Below are positions 9,163-17,974 of a stretch of DNA of 64,000 bases, in pieces. The stretch is taken from assembly GCF_021650975.2 (NCBI RefSeq), contig NZ_CP091285.1, positions 2,790,001 to 2,854,000 on the forward strand, given 5' to 3'. The notes under the pieces are model-generated. The model made no database searches. It was given only the letters and a program-made list of their open reading frames with translations, and was not told the origin of the DNA. The position numbers were made by a program, and so were the translations under genes. Positions within the stretch are counted from its first letter, which is position 1; each line of letters opens with the position of its first letter. The DNA comes from Flavobacterium jumunjinense (GTDB taxonomy: Bacteria > Bacteroidota > Bacteroidia > Flavobacteriales > Flavobacteriaceae).

Positions 9163-9244
9163 TGACCAAAATGGGATTCGAACCCATACGTCTTGCGACA
9201 CCACCCCCTCAAGATGGCGAGTCTACCAATTCCTCCACATGGCC
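9163..9244 (-). tRNA. tRNA-Leu (GAG)
   Basis: This 82-base type II tRNA begins GGCCATG and has the anticodon loop TTGAGGG, giving GAG. A variable arm GTGTCGCAAGACG and a T arm GGGTTCGAATCCC follow. It sits inside the tRNA-Lys array. Confidence 0.94.
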
Positions 9245-9250
9245 TTAAAT

Positions 9251-9278
9251 AAAAAAAGTTAAGCTATAGCTTAACTTT
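9251..9278 (-). terminator. Terminator-like hairpin inside the tRNA cluster
   Basis: A perfect stem AAAGTTAAGC/GCTTAACTTT with loop TATA is followed on the minus strand by a T run. It lies between tRNA-Lys copy 5 and tRNA-Leu, so part of the transcripts probably stop after the first two tRNA-Lys copies. Confidence 0.7.
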
Positions 9279-9283
9279 CATTG

Positions 9284-9356
9284 TGACCTGGCTGGGGTTC
9301 GAACCCAGGACCCCATCATTAAAAGTGATGTGCTCTACCAGCTGAGCTACCAAGTC
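9284..9356 (-). tRNA. tRNA-Lys (UUU), copy 5
   Basis: Identical 73-base tRNA-Lys with anticodon TTT, upstream of the internal hairpin. Confidence 0.96.
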
Positions 9357-9387
9357 AAAGCTTGAAGGGAAAAAATATTGAAATTTG

Positions 9388-9460
9388 TGACCTGGCTGGG
9401 GTTCGAACCCAGGACCCCATCATTAAAAGTGATGTGCTCTACCAGCTGAGCTACCAAGTC
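9388..9460 (-). tRNA. tRNA-Lys (UUU), copy 6
   Basis: Identical 73-base tRNA-Lys with anticodon TTT. It is the first gene behind the cluster promoter. Confidence 0.96.
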
Positions 9461-9483
9461 ATTTATTTCCTTCAATGCGGGTG

Positions 9484-9513
9484 CAAATATACGGGCTAAA
9501 ATTTATAATCCAA
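9484..9513 (-). promoter_or_regulatory. Promoter of the tRNA cluster
   Basis: On the minus strand, TTG (9511-9513) and TATATTTG (9484-9491) are separated by 19 bases, an exact Bacteroidetes housekeeping promoter. It is followed by GCACCCGC, the same sequence found after the rRNA promoters. Confidence 0.8.
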
Positions 9514-9589
9514 GGAATTTTTTATATAAATTTACACTTTTTTTAAAAATAAGTTTTAACTGCTTAGTTTTTAAGTAATTATTTAAAGT

Positions 9590-10105
9590 ATGAAAATAGT
9601 TCTAGTTGGATACATGGGTTCGGGTAAATCGACAATAGGAAAACAGGTTTCTGAAATTGTAGGAATTCCCTTTTATGATTTGGATAAAATAATTGAGGAA
9701 AGTGAAAAAGATACCATAAAAAATATTTTTTCTACTAAAGGAGAAATATATTTTCGAAAGATAGAAAGTCGAATATTTAGAGATTTTATAACAAAGAATG
9801 AAAACTTTATATTAGCACTTGGAGGTGGAACTCCATGTTATGCTAATAATGAAGAGATTTTAAAACTTGAAGATGTTGCGTCGTTTTATTTAAAAGGATC
9901 TATTAAAACGCTTTCAAATAGGTTAGAAAGCGAAAAAAATAATAGACCCTTAATAGCAAATCTATCTAATGAAGAATTAGACGATTATATTAGAAAACAT
10001 TTATTTGACAGGAGTTACTATTATCTACAATCAAAAAATATTATTTCTATCGATGATAAATCGGTTGAAGAAATTTGCAATGACATTGTTTTGAAGTTAA
10101 CTTAA
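9590..10105 (+). CDS. aroK: Shikimate kinase
   Basis: This 171-residue enzyme phosphorylates shikimate with ATP in aromatic amino acid biosynthesis and acts in the cytoplasm. The Walker A motif GYMGSGKST is at residues 7-15. The substrate-binding FYDLD (Asp30 and Asp32), FRKIE (Arg56) and the LGGGTPC loop (about 77-83) are all present. A lid-type arginine lies in NNRPLI. Length is normal for the family. It overlaps the convergent phosphoribosyltransferase gene by 9 bases at the 3' ends, and no terminator separates them. Confidence 0.95.
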   Translation: MKIVLVGYMGSGKSTIGKQVSEIVGIPFYDLDKIIEESEKDTIKNIFSTKGEIYFRKIESRIFRDFITKNENFILALGGGTPCYANNEEILKLEDVASFYLKGSIKTLSNRLESEKNNRPLIANLSNEELDDYIRKHLFDRSYYYLQSKNIISIDDKSVEEICNDIVLKLT

Positions 10106-10591
10106 GTAAACGTAACTGTTGTTTTCTTCAAAAATTACTTGAATATGCTCTTGTAGTGATGTAGAAAGTGAAAGGCCTTTAAAATCTGCTTTTACAGGAT
10201 ATTTTTTATGATTTCTGTCAACTAAAACTGCTGTTTTGAATTTGCTTAACGGTACTTCTAAAAAATGTTTTACTCCATAAATTAGGGTAGTTCCTGAATT
10301 TAAAACATCATCAACAAGTATTAATCCTTTGTTTGAGTATTGGTCACTTGGAATTGAAGTCGTGATTTGTTCTTGTGGATTTTGTTTGTTGATGTTTACT
10401 TCGCAAAGGGTAATGTTAAGGTCGGAAATTTTTTTTAATTCATCACAAATTTTTTCAGCTAAGATGTATCCGCTTTTAGAAACACCAGCAATGATGATTT
10501 CTTTTTCATCTACGAAAGTTTCATAAATTTGATAGCTTATGCGTTTAATTTTGTGTTGAATCTCTTGATGATTTAAAATGATATTTTGCAT
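10097..10591 (-). CDS. Phosphoribosyltransferase, PyrR-like fold
   Basis: This 164-residue type I phosphoribosyltransferase has the PRPP-binding motif ILVDDVLNSGTTL at 91-103. The N-terminal AGVSKSGYILAEKI supplies the pyrophosphate loop. Length and organisation resemble PyrR and hypoxanthine-type enzymes, and Flavobacterial genomes often label it only as a phosphoribosyltransferase. Whether it salvages a base or regulates pyrimidine genes cannot be told: no pyr genes are nearby. The gene starts 9 bases after the methyltransferase stop on the same strand, so it is probably co-transcribed with the two upstream genes. Confidence 0.85.
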   Translation of the reverse strand: MQNIILNHQEIQHKIKRISYQIYETFVDEKEIIIAGVSKSGYILAEKICDELKKISDLNITLCEVNINKQNPQEQITTSIPSDQYSNKGLILVDDVLNSGTTLIYGVKHFLEVPLSKFKTAVLVDRNHKKYPVKADFKGLSLSTSLQEHIQVIFEENNSYVYLS

Positions 10592-10600
10592 AGTGTTGTG

Positions 10601-11179
10601 TTATTTTTTTTCAAATATAAAAAACAGTTCTTTTTCAGAACGTGGTTTTATTGAATTATATGATTTTTCTAAAGTTCTTATTTTGAATAAAGAAGAAAAT
10701 AATGAAATATATTCTTTAATTTCTCCACCAAACGGTGGGCCTTCTTCTGTTAAAGGGAAATTGAATAGTAAGCCAGCAACTTTTCCTTTTGGGTTTAATA
10801 ATTCGTGAATTTTTTTTGAATAATTTTCTCTTAATGAAATGTCAAGTGCGCAAAAAAAAGTTTGTTCAATGATTAAATCAAATTTCATGTCTAACTCAAA
10901 AAAATCACCTTCAATAATTTGTTCTTTCAATTCTGGATTTCTTGATTTAATATTTTCTATAGGAGGTTTGGCAATATCAATAACAAAAGTATTTTTGAAA
11001 CCAGATTTTATTACGTAATCAAACTCATGACTGTTTCCTGCTCCAGGAATTAAAATTTTTAACTCCTTGTTTTTAATTTGATCAATATATTGTTTTAAAG
11101 GAGTTGTAATTGAGCCAACATCCCAAGCGGTCTCATTATCAATATATCTTTTTTCCCAATACTCCTTATTCATTATCAT
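10601..11179 (-). CDS. SAM-dependent methyltransferase, TPMT family
   Basis: This 192-residue protein has the N-terminal hallmark YWEKRYIDNETAWDVG of the thiopurine S-methyltransferase family. The SAM-binding loop LIPGAGNSHE lies at about 45-54, the acidic ribose-binding residue is in TFVIDIA, and DLIIEQTFFCALD corresponds to the active-site side. Bacterial members methylate thiols, halides, selenite or small xenobiotics, and the substrate here is unknown. It overlaps the upstream S4-domain gene by 14 bases, showing translational coupling. Confidence 0.85.
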   Translation of the reverse strand: MIMNKEYWEKRYIDNETAWDVGSITTPLKQYIDQIKNKELKILIPGAGNSHEFDYVIKSGFKNTFVIDIAKPPIENIKSRNPELKEQIIEGDFFELDMKFDLIIEQTFFCALDISLRENYSKKIHELLNPKGKVAGLLFNFPLTEEGPPFGGEIKEYISLFSSLFKIRTLEKSYNSIKPRSEKELFFIFEKK

Positions 11180-11555
11180 TAGTATCGTCTATGTCTGTTG
11201 TGTATTCATCAATGTCTCTTCTGTCTTTTTTGGTAGGCCTACCTTCTCCCTTTGCTCTATAATATTCTTTGTTAAGTTTAAGTAATTCTAAATGTGCAAA
11301 TGCTTCATCAGGAGTTGTGTCTTTTCGGTACATGTCAACTAATTTTGCTCCAACTCGACTAGAAGGTACATCTAAGATTGTCATTTGGTAGTTGATTTGG
11401 TCTTTTCGTAAAACAATTTTATCTGTGGCAAATACTTCTCTTGAAGGTTTTGCAACTTGACCATTTACAGTCACATGTCCCTTTTTTATAGATTCAGAAG
11501 CTAAGTTGCGCGTTTTGAAGTACCGTGTACACCATAAAAATTTATCTACTCTCAT
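11166..11555 (-). CDS. hslR: S4 RNA-binding protein, Hsp15-like
   Basis: This 129-residue protein has an S4 domain at residues 1-60 (MRVDKFLWCTRYFKTRNLASESIKKG, then VTVNGQVAKPSREV) and a basic C-terminal tail (KGEGRPTKKDRRDIDEY). This architecture matches HslR/Hsp15, which binds stalled 50S subunits carrying a peptidyl-tRNA and helps recycle them after heat stress. It is first in a likely operon with the TPMT-type methyltransferase and the phosphoribosyltransferase. The link among the three is positional only. Confidence 0.85.
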   Translation of the reverse strand: MRVDKFLWCTRYFKTRNLASESIKKGHVTVNGQVAKPSREVFATDKIVLRKDQINYQMTILDVPSSRVGAKLVDMYRKDTTPDEAFAHLELLKLNKEYYRAKGEGRPTKKDRRDIDEYTTDIDDTNDNE

Positions 11556-11625
11556 TTTTAATCAAAAATCAATGTTAATTTCTATACAAAAATAAAGGAA
11601 AATTGTATCTTGCAGCACAAAATTT

Positions 11626-12591
11626 ATGAAAATGAAGAATATTTTTAAGGTTAGTTTTTTTTTAACACTAACTGTTTTGATTGTGTCATGTAATAAAAGT
11701 GATGATACTCCAACTGTTGTAGAATTAAGAGATAGACAAGAGGTCTATGATGAAAACATTTCAGAGATAGAAACGTATTTACAGTCAAGCTTCCTTACAG
11801 TTGATGCTAATTTAAATGCAACTATAGCGACTATAGGAGCAGGAGAAACTTCAGTTTGGGATCAAACAGCATATCCTTTACAGTCTGTAATTGTTAAAAA
11901 TGACGGAAGAACAACTAATTTTGTAAATGGACGATTTGCAGATGATGTAGAATATAAATTATATTACATTGTTTTGAATGAAGGTGGTGGTAATTATCCA
12001 AAAAGTGTTGACTCTACGCTAGTGGGGTATAAAGGTTGGAATCTTCAAAATGAAAGTTTTGATCAAAACAATCAAGGTACTTGGTTTACGTTTCCACAAT
12101 TGGGTCAATTTGATCCAGTGTCAATTTCTGGTTTTAGGCAAATTTTATCTAAAGTTAAAACAAGTTCGTCAACAACTCCTACTGTGAATTCTGATGGTAC
12201 GCTATCTTGGCCAGATCATGGGAATGTTTTGGTTTTTATACCTGCAGGCTTGGCTTATTTTAATATTCCTAGAACAAACATTGAAGCTTATAAGCCAATT
12301 GTTTTTCAATCAAGATTATTTGCTTTAAAAAAGAATGATCACGATAGAGATAGAGTGTTAAGTCAATATGAAGATTTGAATGATGATAATGATTATTTTA
12401 ATGATGATACGGATGGTGATAATATTCCTGATTTCTTAGATATTGATGACGATGGTGATGGCTTTGTAACAAAAACAGAAATAATTGAAACTAATGATGG
12501 GAATGGTAATATAACGTATTATTCTTATCCTAGTATCCCGTTTTGTTCGTCAGGTTCAATAAAAAAATACTTAGATGCTAATTGTAATTAG
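11626..12591 (+). CDS. FKBP-like lipoprotein with C-terminal calcium-binding-type repeats
   Basis: This 321-residue lipoprotein has its lipobox at IVSC (Cys22, followed by NKSDD). Residues 40-230 resemble Bacteroidetes FKBP-type peptidyl-prolyl isomerase lipoproteins: VEYKLYYIVLNEGGG, a Q-x-x-F-x-P-VSISGFRQIL segment, and VLVFIPAGLAYF near the end of the fold. An acidic tail (about 245-280, DHDRDRVLSQYEDLNDDND and DGDNIPDFLDIDDDGDG) has the spacing of thrombospondin type 3 or EF-like calcium loops. It closes with a Cys pair. Isomerase activity is uncertain because canonical FKBP active-site residues are not all evident. It is probably cell-surface or periplasmic. Confidence 0.72.
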   Translation: MKMKNIFKVSFFLTLTVLIVSCNKSDDTPTVVELRDRQEVYDENISEIETYLQSSFLTVDANLNATIATIGAGETSVWDQTAYPLQSVIVKNDGRTTNFVNGRFADDVEYKLYYIVLNEGGGNYPKSVDSTLVGYKGWNLQNESFDQNNQGTWFTFPQLGQFDPVSISGFRQILSKVKTSSSTTPTVNSDGTLSWPDHGNVLVFIPAGLAYFNIPRTNIEAYKPIVFQSRLFALKKNDHDRDRVLSQYEDLNDDNDYFNDDTDGDNIPDFLDIDDDGDGFVTKTEIIETNDGNGNITYYSYPSIPFCSSGSIKKYLDANCN

Positions 12592-12607
12592 TTGAATTTA
12601 TAAATAT

Positions 12608-12648
12608 AAAAAAAAGCCCAACTTTTTTAAAAGTTGGGCTTTTTTTTA
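12608..12648. terminator. Bidirectional terminator
   Basis: The stem AAAAAGCCCAACTTTT/AAAAGTTGGGCTTTTT lies between the convergent FKBP-like gene and the transketolase operon, with A and T runs on both sides. Confidence 0.9.
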
Positions 12649-12661
12649 TGATAAGAAATAA

Positions 12662-13615
12662 TTACTTTCTCTTGATGACCTTTTCAACAGCATTAATTAT
12701 AGCGTCTGCATTTAGTCCGTATTTTTTCATTAATTGAGCAGGAGTACCACTTTCTCCAAAACTATCATTAACGGCTACGAATTCTTGAGGAACAGGATTG
12801 TTTGAAACTAAAGTTCTAGAAACGCTTTCTCCTAAACCTCCAAGGATATTATGTTCTTCTGCAGTTACAATACATCCTGTCTTAGCAGCTGATTTTAAGA
12901 TAGCTTCTTCGTCAAGAGGTTTAATGGTGTGGATATTGATTACTTCAGCAGAGATTCCTTTTTCTTCTAATTTTTCAGCAGCAATTAACGCTTCCCAAAC
13001 TAAATGACCAGTTGCTACAATTGTTACATCAGTACCTTCGCTTAGCATTACCGCTTTACCGATAACAAATTCTCCGTTTTCTGGAGTAAAATTAGCAACA
13101 CTCGGACGTCCAAAACGTAAATATACAGGACCATGATAATCTGCAATTGCCATTGTGGCTGCCTTTGTTTGGTTATAATCACAAGGATTTATAACAACCA
13201 TTCCAGGTAGCATTTTCATTAGCCCAATATCCTCTAATATTTGGTGAGTCGCTCCATCTTCTCCTAGTGTTAATCCAGCGTGAGAAGCACAAATTTTTAC
13301 ATTTTTATCAGAATAAGCAATAGATTGACGAATTTGGTCATAAACTCTACCTGTTGAAAAGTTTGCGAAAGTACCAGTAAATGGTATTTTCCCGCCAATT
13401 GTCATTCCAGCAGCAATTCCAATCATGTTTGCTTCTGCAATTCCAATTTGGAAAAAACGCTCTGGATGATTTTTCTTAAAATCGTCCATTTTTAAAGACC
13501 CAATTAAATCAGCACAAAGTGCAACAACATTTTCGTTTTTTTGACCAAGTTCTGTTAGTCCAGCTCCAAAACCTGAACGTGTATCTTTATTTCCTGTATT
13601 TGTGTATTTTTTCAT
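12662..13615 (-). CDS. Transketolase, C-terminal subunit
   Basis: This 317-residue protein carries the pyrimidine-binding and C-terminal domains of transketolase. FFQIGIAEANMIGIAAGM holds the catalytic glutamate that activates thiamine diphosphate. FANFSTGRVYDQIRQSIAY, HAGLTLGEDGATHQ and the C-terminal TAEEHNILGGLGE are typical. Together with the N-terminal subunit gene 19 bases upstream it would form a split transketolase acting in the non-oxidative pentose phosphate pathway. Both halves are intact, so this is a genuine two-gene form rather than a broken fusion. Confidence 0.93.
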   Translation of the reverse strand: MKKYTNTGNKDTRSGFGAGLTELGQKNENVVALCADLIGSLKMDDFKKNHPERFFQIGIAEANMIGIAAGMTIGGKIPFTGTFANFSTGRVYDQIRQSIAYSDKNVKICASHAGLTLGEDGATHQILEDIGLMKMLPGMVVINPCDYNQTKAATMAIADYHGPVYLRFGRPSVANFTPENGEFVIGKAVMLSEGTDVTIVATGHLVWEALIAAEKLEEKGISAEVINIHTIKPLDEEAILKSAAKTGCIVTAEEHNILGGLGESVSRTLVSNNPVPQEFVAVNDSFGESGTPAQLMKKYGLNADAIINAVEKVIKRK

Positions 13616-13634
13616 TTTAATTTCAATTGAAGAA

Positions 13635-14483
13635 TTAATAATCCCCTAAAGTCTCAGGGTTTTGTGCTAAAGCATTTGCTAATTGTTCATCATTAGGAGC
13701 TTTACCATGCCAAGCATGAGTGTGCATCATGAAATCTACACCATTACCCATTTCTGTATAAAGTAAAACACAAACTGGATTTCCTTTTCCTGTCTTTGCT
13801 TTTGCTTCTGTCATTCCAGAAATAATAGCATCAATTGAATTTCCTTCTTTAATTTCTAAAACATCCCATCCAAAAGCTTCAAATTTAGCTCTTAAGCTTC
13901 CCATTGCTAAAACTTCATCAGTTGTTCCGTCAATTTGTTTTCCATTAACATCAATTGTAGCAATTAAATTGTCTACTTTTTTTGCAGAAGCATACATAAT
14001 TGCCTCCCAGTTTTGACCTTCTTGAAGTTCACCGTCACCATGAAGAGTGTAGACGATGCTATTATCGTTGTTAAGTTTTTTTACTTGAGCAGTACCTAAG
14101 GCAACACTTAATCCTTGTCCTAATGATCCTGACGCCATTCTTATTCCAGGTAAACCTTCATGTGTAGTTGGGTGACCTTGTAATCTAGAGTTTAATAATC
14201 TAAAAGTGGCTAATTCGCTAACAGGGAAATAACCGCTTCTAGCAAGAACGCTATAGAAAACAGGAGAAATATGGCCGTTAGATAAGAAGAATACATCTTC
14301 GTTAATTCCATCCATATCAAAACCTTCTTTTCTAGTCATTAAGTTTTGATATAGAGTTACTAAAAATTCAGTACAGCCAAGAGAACCTCCTGGGTGTCCT
14401 GAGCTTACAGCGTGCACCATTCGTAAAATGTCTCTTCTTACTTGAACAGTTAAGTCTTGTAATTGTTGTGTGTTTGGTTTCAT
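13635..14483 (-). CDS. Transketolase, N-terminal (thiamine diphosphate-binding) subunit
   Basis: This 282-residue protein carries the diphosphate-binding domain: AVSSGHPGGSLGCTEFLVTLY, GHISPVFYSVLA, LQGHPTTH, GSLGQGLSVALG, and the metal and cofactor motif HGDGELQEGQNWEA. ATIDVNGKQIDG follows. The sequence ends near the point where single-chain transketolases enter the pyrimidine domain. The gene is first in the operon, and an exact TATCTTTG element lies 27 bases upstream of its start. Confidence 0.93.
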   Translation of the reverse strand: MKPNTQQLQDLTVQVRRDILRMVHAVSSGHPGGSLGCTEFLVTLYQNLMTRKEGFDMDGINEDVFFLSNGHISPVFYSVLARSGYFPVSELATFRLLNSRLQGHPTTHEGLPGIRMASGSLGQGLSVALGTAQVKKLNNDNSIVYTLHGDGELQEGQNWEAIMYASAKKVDNLIATIDVNGKQIDGTTDEVLAMGSLRAKFEAFGWDVLEIKEGNSIDAIISGMTEAKAKTGKGNPVCVLLYTEMGNGVDFMMHTHAWHGKAPNDEQLANALAQNPETLGDY

Positions 14484-14509
14484 TTTATGTAAAAAAATTT
14501 ATACTGGTG

Positions 14510-14517
14510 CAAAGATA
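14510..14517 (-). promoter_or_regulatory. -7 element of the transketolase operon
   Basis: On the minus strand TATCTTTG is followed by GCACC, an exact match to the Bacteroidetes TAnnTTTG box, 27 bases before the start codon. No clear -33 TTG is visible at the usual spacing. Confidence 0.6.
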
Positions 14518-14684
14518 ATCAGTTGATTGGATTTTTAAAGAATATGTTTGAAAAAACAAAAGAGACTTCCTGCATTTTAAGGTTTTTTTGGAATTTTTGG
14601 TTGGTTTTTTAGTTTTCAGCTTAAAAAATCATAAAACAATTTTAAAATTTGATTAGTTGTTGTAGTCAGGTTGTCTAATTCATT

Positions 14685-14692
14685 TATATTTG
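14685..14692 (+). promoter_or_regulatory. -7 element of tgt
   Basis: TATATTTG, an exact TAnnTTTG box followed by CC, lies 17 bases before the tgt start. A GTTG (14659-14662) sits 22 bases upstream as a possible -33 box. Confidence 0.6.
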
Positions 14693-14709
14693 CCAAGTAA
14701 ATTTGTAAT

Positions 14710-15840
14710 ATGAAGTTCGATTTAATTAAAAAAGACCCAAAAAGCCAAGCAAGAGCTGGAAAGGTAACTACAGATCATGGTGTTATTGAAACACCAATTT
14801 TTATGCCTGTTGGAACAGTAGCGTCTGTGAAAGGTGTGCATCAAAGAGAATTAAGAAATGATATTAATCCAGATATTATTTTAGGAAATACCTATCATTT
14901 ATATTTAAGACCGCAAACTGCAATTTTAGAAAAAGCGGGTGGTTTACATAAATTTATGAATTGGGATAGAAATATTTTAACCGATTCTGGAGGTTATCAA
15001 GTGTATTCTTTGTCTTCAAATAGAAAAATAAAAGAAGAAGGAGTAAAGTTTAAAAGTCATATTGATGGTTCTTATCATTTCTTTTCTCCAGAAAGCGTAA
15101 TGGAGATTCAAAGAACTATTGGAGCAGATATTATTATGGCATTTGACGAATGTACTCCTTATCCATGTGATTATCGTTATGCAAAACGTTCAATGCATAT
15201 GACGCATCGTTGGTTAGATAGATGTATAACTCATTTAGATAAGTTACCTTTTAAATATGGATATGAACAAACTTTTTTTCCAATAGTTCAAGGTAGTACG
15301 TATAAAGATTTACGTCAGCAATCTGCTGAGTATATTGCTAATGCAGGAGCACAAGGTAATGCAATTGGTGGTTTATCAGTTGGAGAACCTGCTGAAGAAA
15401 TGTATGCAATGACAGAAGTTGTTACTGCAATTCTACCTGAGGATAAGCCAAGGTATTTAATGGGAGTAGGTACACCTATAAATATATTAGAAAATATTGC
15501 TTTAGGAATAGATATGTTTGATTGTGTTATGCCAACGCGTAATGCAAGAAATGGTATGTTATTTACGGCTTACGGTTCTATAAATATTAAGAACAAGAAA
15601 TGGGAAGACGATTTTTCTCCAGTTGATGAAATGGGGCATACTTGGGTTGATTTGGAATATTCTAAAGCCTATTTACGTCATCTGTTTGCGGCAAATGAGT
15701 TTTTAGGAAAACAAATTGCAACAATTCATAATTTAGGATTCTATATGTGGTTGGTGAGAGAAGCGAGAAGACAAATCATAGCAGGTACATTTAGAGAGTG
15801 GAAAGACAAAATGGTTGTTCAAATGGCACAACGCTTGTAA
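14710..15840 (+). CDS. tgt: tRNA-guanine (queuine) transglycosylase
   Basis: This 376-residue enzyme exchanges guanine-34 of tRNAs with GUN anticodons for preQ1 in queuosine biosynthesis. Conserved motifs are PIFMPVGTVASVKG, ILGNTYHLYLRP, LTDSGGYQVYSLS with the catalytic aspartate, FDECTPYPCDY, GGLSVGEP, and the second catalytic aspartate in DMFDCVMPTRNARNG. Zinc ligands normally follow. The C-terminal region here has a shortened cysteine pattern, as in several Bacteroidetes Tgt proteins. It is immediately upstream of the LptF/LptG permease. Confidence 0.95.
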   Translation: MKFDLIKKDPKSQARAGKVTTDHGVIETPIFMPVGTVASVKGVHQRELRNDINPDIILGNTYHLYLRPQTAILEKAGGLHKFMNWDRNILTDSGGYQVYSLSSNRKIKEEGVKFKSHIDGSYHFFSPESVMEIQRTIGADIIMAFDECTPYPCDYRYAKRSMHMTHRWLDRCITHLDKLPFKYGYEQTFFPIVQGSTYKDLRQQSAEYIANAGAQGNAIGGLSVGEPAEEMYAMTEVVTAILPEDKPRYLMGVGTPINILENIALGIDMFDCVMPTRNARNGMLFTAYGSINIKNKKWEDDFSPVDEMGHTWVDLEYSKAYLRHLFAANEFLGKQIATIHNLGFYMWLVREARRQIIAGTFREWKDKMVVQMAQRL

Positions 15841-15943
15841 TTATTTTAATGAAATCGCTATTAACAATATGTTTGCGCAAGCAAACGCCTATCATAAAAA
15901 AGCGATACCATATGTTACCGCTAAAAAAAAATAATTTAAACAT

Positions 15944-17023
15944 ATGAAATTAATTGATAAATATATTTTAAAACGATATTTAGCTACGTTCAGTGTAATG
16001 TTACTTTTGTTTATTCCAATTGGGATAGTAATTGACGTTTCTGAAAAAGTAAATAGAATGATTGAAAGGAAAGCTCCATTCAATGAAATTATTATTTATT
16101 ATGGCGATTTTGTTATCTATTTTGCTAATTTATTATTTCCAATATTTTTGTTTCTTTCTGTAATTTGGTTTACATCTAAGTTAGCAAATAATACAGAGAT
16201 TATAGCTATTTTAAGTTCAGGGATTTCTTTTAAACGTTTTTTAAGACCATTTTTACTTGGAGCAACCATAATTTGTGTTTTTGCTTTGTTAATGGGATTT
16301 TTTCTTGTGCCTAAAGCGAGTAAAGGTTTCTTAGATTTTAGAAATGCTTATTTAAGGAGTAGTAGCTATAAAACAATGGAAACTACCGATATTTTTAGAC
16401 AAATAGGAGATGGAGAATATATTTATATTAGTAATTATAATTTAATGTCTAAAACAGGTTTTAATTTTACTTATGAAAAGTTTAAAGAAAATGTTTTAAT
16501 AGAGAAAGTTACTTCTAATAGAATAAAATATAATGAAGAAACAAAAAAGTATTCTTTATATAATTATATAAAAAGAGGAGTTGGAAAGAATAACGATGTT
16601 CTAGAAATGGTCGATAAGAAAATGGTCGATTTTAATTTTGAACCCGAAGAATTAACACCTGTTTTTTATATTGCAGAAACAATGACTATTGGTGAACTTT
16701 TTAAATTCATTAATAAAGAGAAGAAAAAAGGAAATACACGAATAAATGCTTACTTAGTAGTGCTTTATAAAAAATTTAGTTTGCCAATTTCTGCATTCAT
16801 TTTAACAATTATTGCAGTAGCTGTTTCCTCAATGAAAAGAAGAGGAGGGATGGGGGTAAATCTAGCAATTGGAATAGTAATTGCATTTACATTTATATTT
16901 TTTGACAAAGTATTTGGAACCATTGCAGAAAACTCAGATTTCTCACCATTATTAGCGGTATGGATTCCAAATATATTTTTTGGAATATTAGCTTTTTATT
17001 TACTTAGAAATGCAAAACGATAA
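15944..17023 (+). CDS. LptF/LptG family permease
   Basis: This 359-residue inner-membrane protein has the YjgP/YjgQ layout. Two or three transmembrane helices at the N-terminus (about 15-120) start with LIDKYILKRYLATF, a periplasmic beta-jellyroll-type domain follows (about 130-260), and three helices lie at the C-terminus (about 275-355). It would act with LptB and its partner permease to extract lipopolysaccharide from the inner membrane. I cannot tell F from G. The upstream 103-base gap holds a GTTTGC-GCAA-GCAAAC hairpin (15871-15886) and a second short stem ending at 15925, with no strong T run on the plus strand. Confidence 0.88.
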   Translation: MKLIDKYILKRYLATFSVMLLLFIPIGIVIDVSEKVNRMIERKAPFNEIIIYYGDFVIYFANLLFPIFLFLSVIWFTSKLANNTEIIAILSSGISFKRFLRPFLLGATIICVFALLMGFFLVPKASKGFLDFRNAYLRSSSYKTMETTDIFRQIGDGEYIYISNYNLMSKTGFNFTYEKFKENVLIEKVTSNRIKYNEETKKYSLYNYIKRGVGKNNDVLEMVDKKMVDFNFEPEELTPVFYIAETMTIGELFKFINKEKKKGNTRINAYLVVLYKKFSLPISAFILTIIAVAVSSMKRRGGMGVNLAIGIVIAFTFIFFDKVFGTIAENSDFSPLLAVWIPNIFFGILAFYLLRNAKR

Positions 17024-17909
17024 TATTTATATTAAGAATTATTTACACCTTCATTTAATTGTTTTTATTTGGGGATTTACAGCAGTTCTAGGAAAGTTAA
17101 TTTCATTAGATGCTTTAGATTTAGTATGGTATAGGATGTCGTTTGCTTCACTTTTTATTTTAGGTTTTCTTATTGTTAAGAAAGTGAAATTGAAAATTGA
17201 TAGAAAAGGGATCATACGATTCTCTGTTGCAGGTTTAATAATTGCTGCGCATTGGTATACTTTCTACGAAGCTATTAAGGTATCAAATATATCGGTAACA
17301 TTAACTTGTTTGTCAACAGGTGCTTTTTTTACTTCAATATTAGAACCAATTTTGCATAGAAGAAAAATAATTTGGTATGAAATGTTTTTTGGAATTATAA
17401 CGATTTTCGGACTGGGGATTATTTTTGAAGTAGAGACTCAATATCAGACGGGTATTTATTTAGCAATAACATCTGCTTTTTTATCGGCTTTATTTTCTGT
17501 ATTGAATGGGAAGTTTGTAAAAGAGTATGATTCTAATGTAATTTCATTTTATGAACTATTAATAGGAGTGATAGGAATTAGTGTGTTTATGTTTTTTACT
17601 GAAGGGTTTACACCAGCTTTTTTTAAAATTTCTTTAGAAGATTTGTTTTGGATTTTTATCCTTTCTTCAATTTGTACAGCTTATGCTTTTTCAGCTTCTG
17701 TAAAAATCATGAAATTTTTAAGTCCATTTACAATTATGTTAACAATAAATCTAGAACCCATTTATGGAATAATTCTAGCACTGATGATTTTTGGAGATTC
17801 AGAACACATGAATTCACTCTTCTATTTAGGAGCAGCAATAATATTAGCTACCGTTTTAGCGAATGGAATTGTGAAAAATTATAAAAAAAGAAAACTAAAG
17901 TTGACTTAA
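17010..17909 (+). CDS. DMT superfamily transporter (EamA type)
   Basis: This 299-residue membrane protein has ten predicted helices in two EamA repeats (about 10-140 and 150-290). [25 protein letters not shown] is typical of the first repeat, and [18 protein letters not shown] of the second. It is probably an inner-membrane metabolite or amino acid exporter or permease, and the substrate is unknown. The start overlaps the end of the LptF/LptG gene by 14 bases, so it is co-transcribed. Confidence 0.87.
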   Translation: MQNDNIYIKNYLHLHLIVFIWGFTAVLGKLISLDALDLVWYRMSFASLFILGFLIVKKVKLKIDRKGIIRFSVAGLIIAAHWYTFYEAIKVSNISVTLTCLSTGAFFTSILEPILHRRKIIWYEMFFGIITIFGLGIIFEVETQYQTGIYLAITSAFLSALFSVLNGKFVKEYDSNVISFYELLIGVIGISVFMFFTEGFTPAFFKISLEDLFWIFILSSICTAYAFSASVKIMKFLSPFTIMLTINLEPIYGIILALMIFGDSEHMNSLFYLGAAIILATVLANGIVKNYKKRKLKLT

Positions 17910-17935
17910 TTTCGCAATTAATTAACCGAAAATTT

Positions 17936-17943
17936 TATCTTTG
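17936..17943 (+). promoter_or_regulatory. -7 element of accA
   Basis: TATCTTTG, an exact TAnnTTTG box, lies 31 bases before accA. TTTCG at 17910-17914, 21 bases upstream, is a plausible -33 box. Confidence 0.6.
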
Positions 17944-17974
17944 TCACAACAAAAACAAACCAAAATTTAGTCCC

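Noticed and set aside
8759..9460. Regular identical units with constant spacers, reminiscent of a CRISPR array
   Set aside because: The repeated units are complete tRNA-Lys genes and the spacers are near-identical, unlike CRISPR spacers.
12662..14483. Split transketolase as a broken gene
   Set aside because: Both halves are intact with domain-boundary ends and a normal intergenic gap. Two-gene transketolases are known.
15871..15925. Hairpins between tgt and the LptF/LptG gene as terminator or riboswitch
   Set aside because: The GCAA-loop stem is short, no T run follows on the plus strand, and no known riboswitch pattern is visible.
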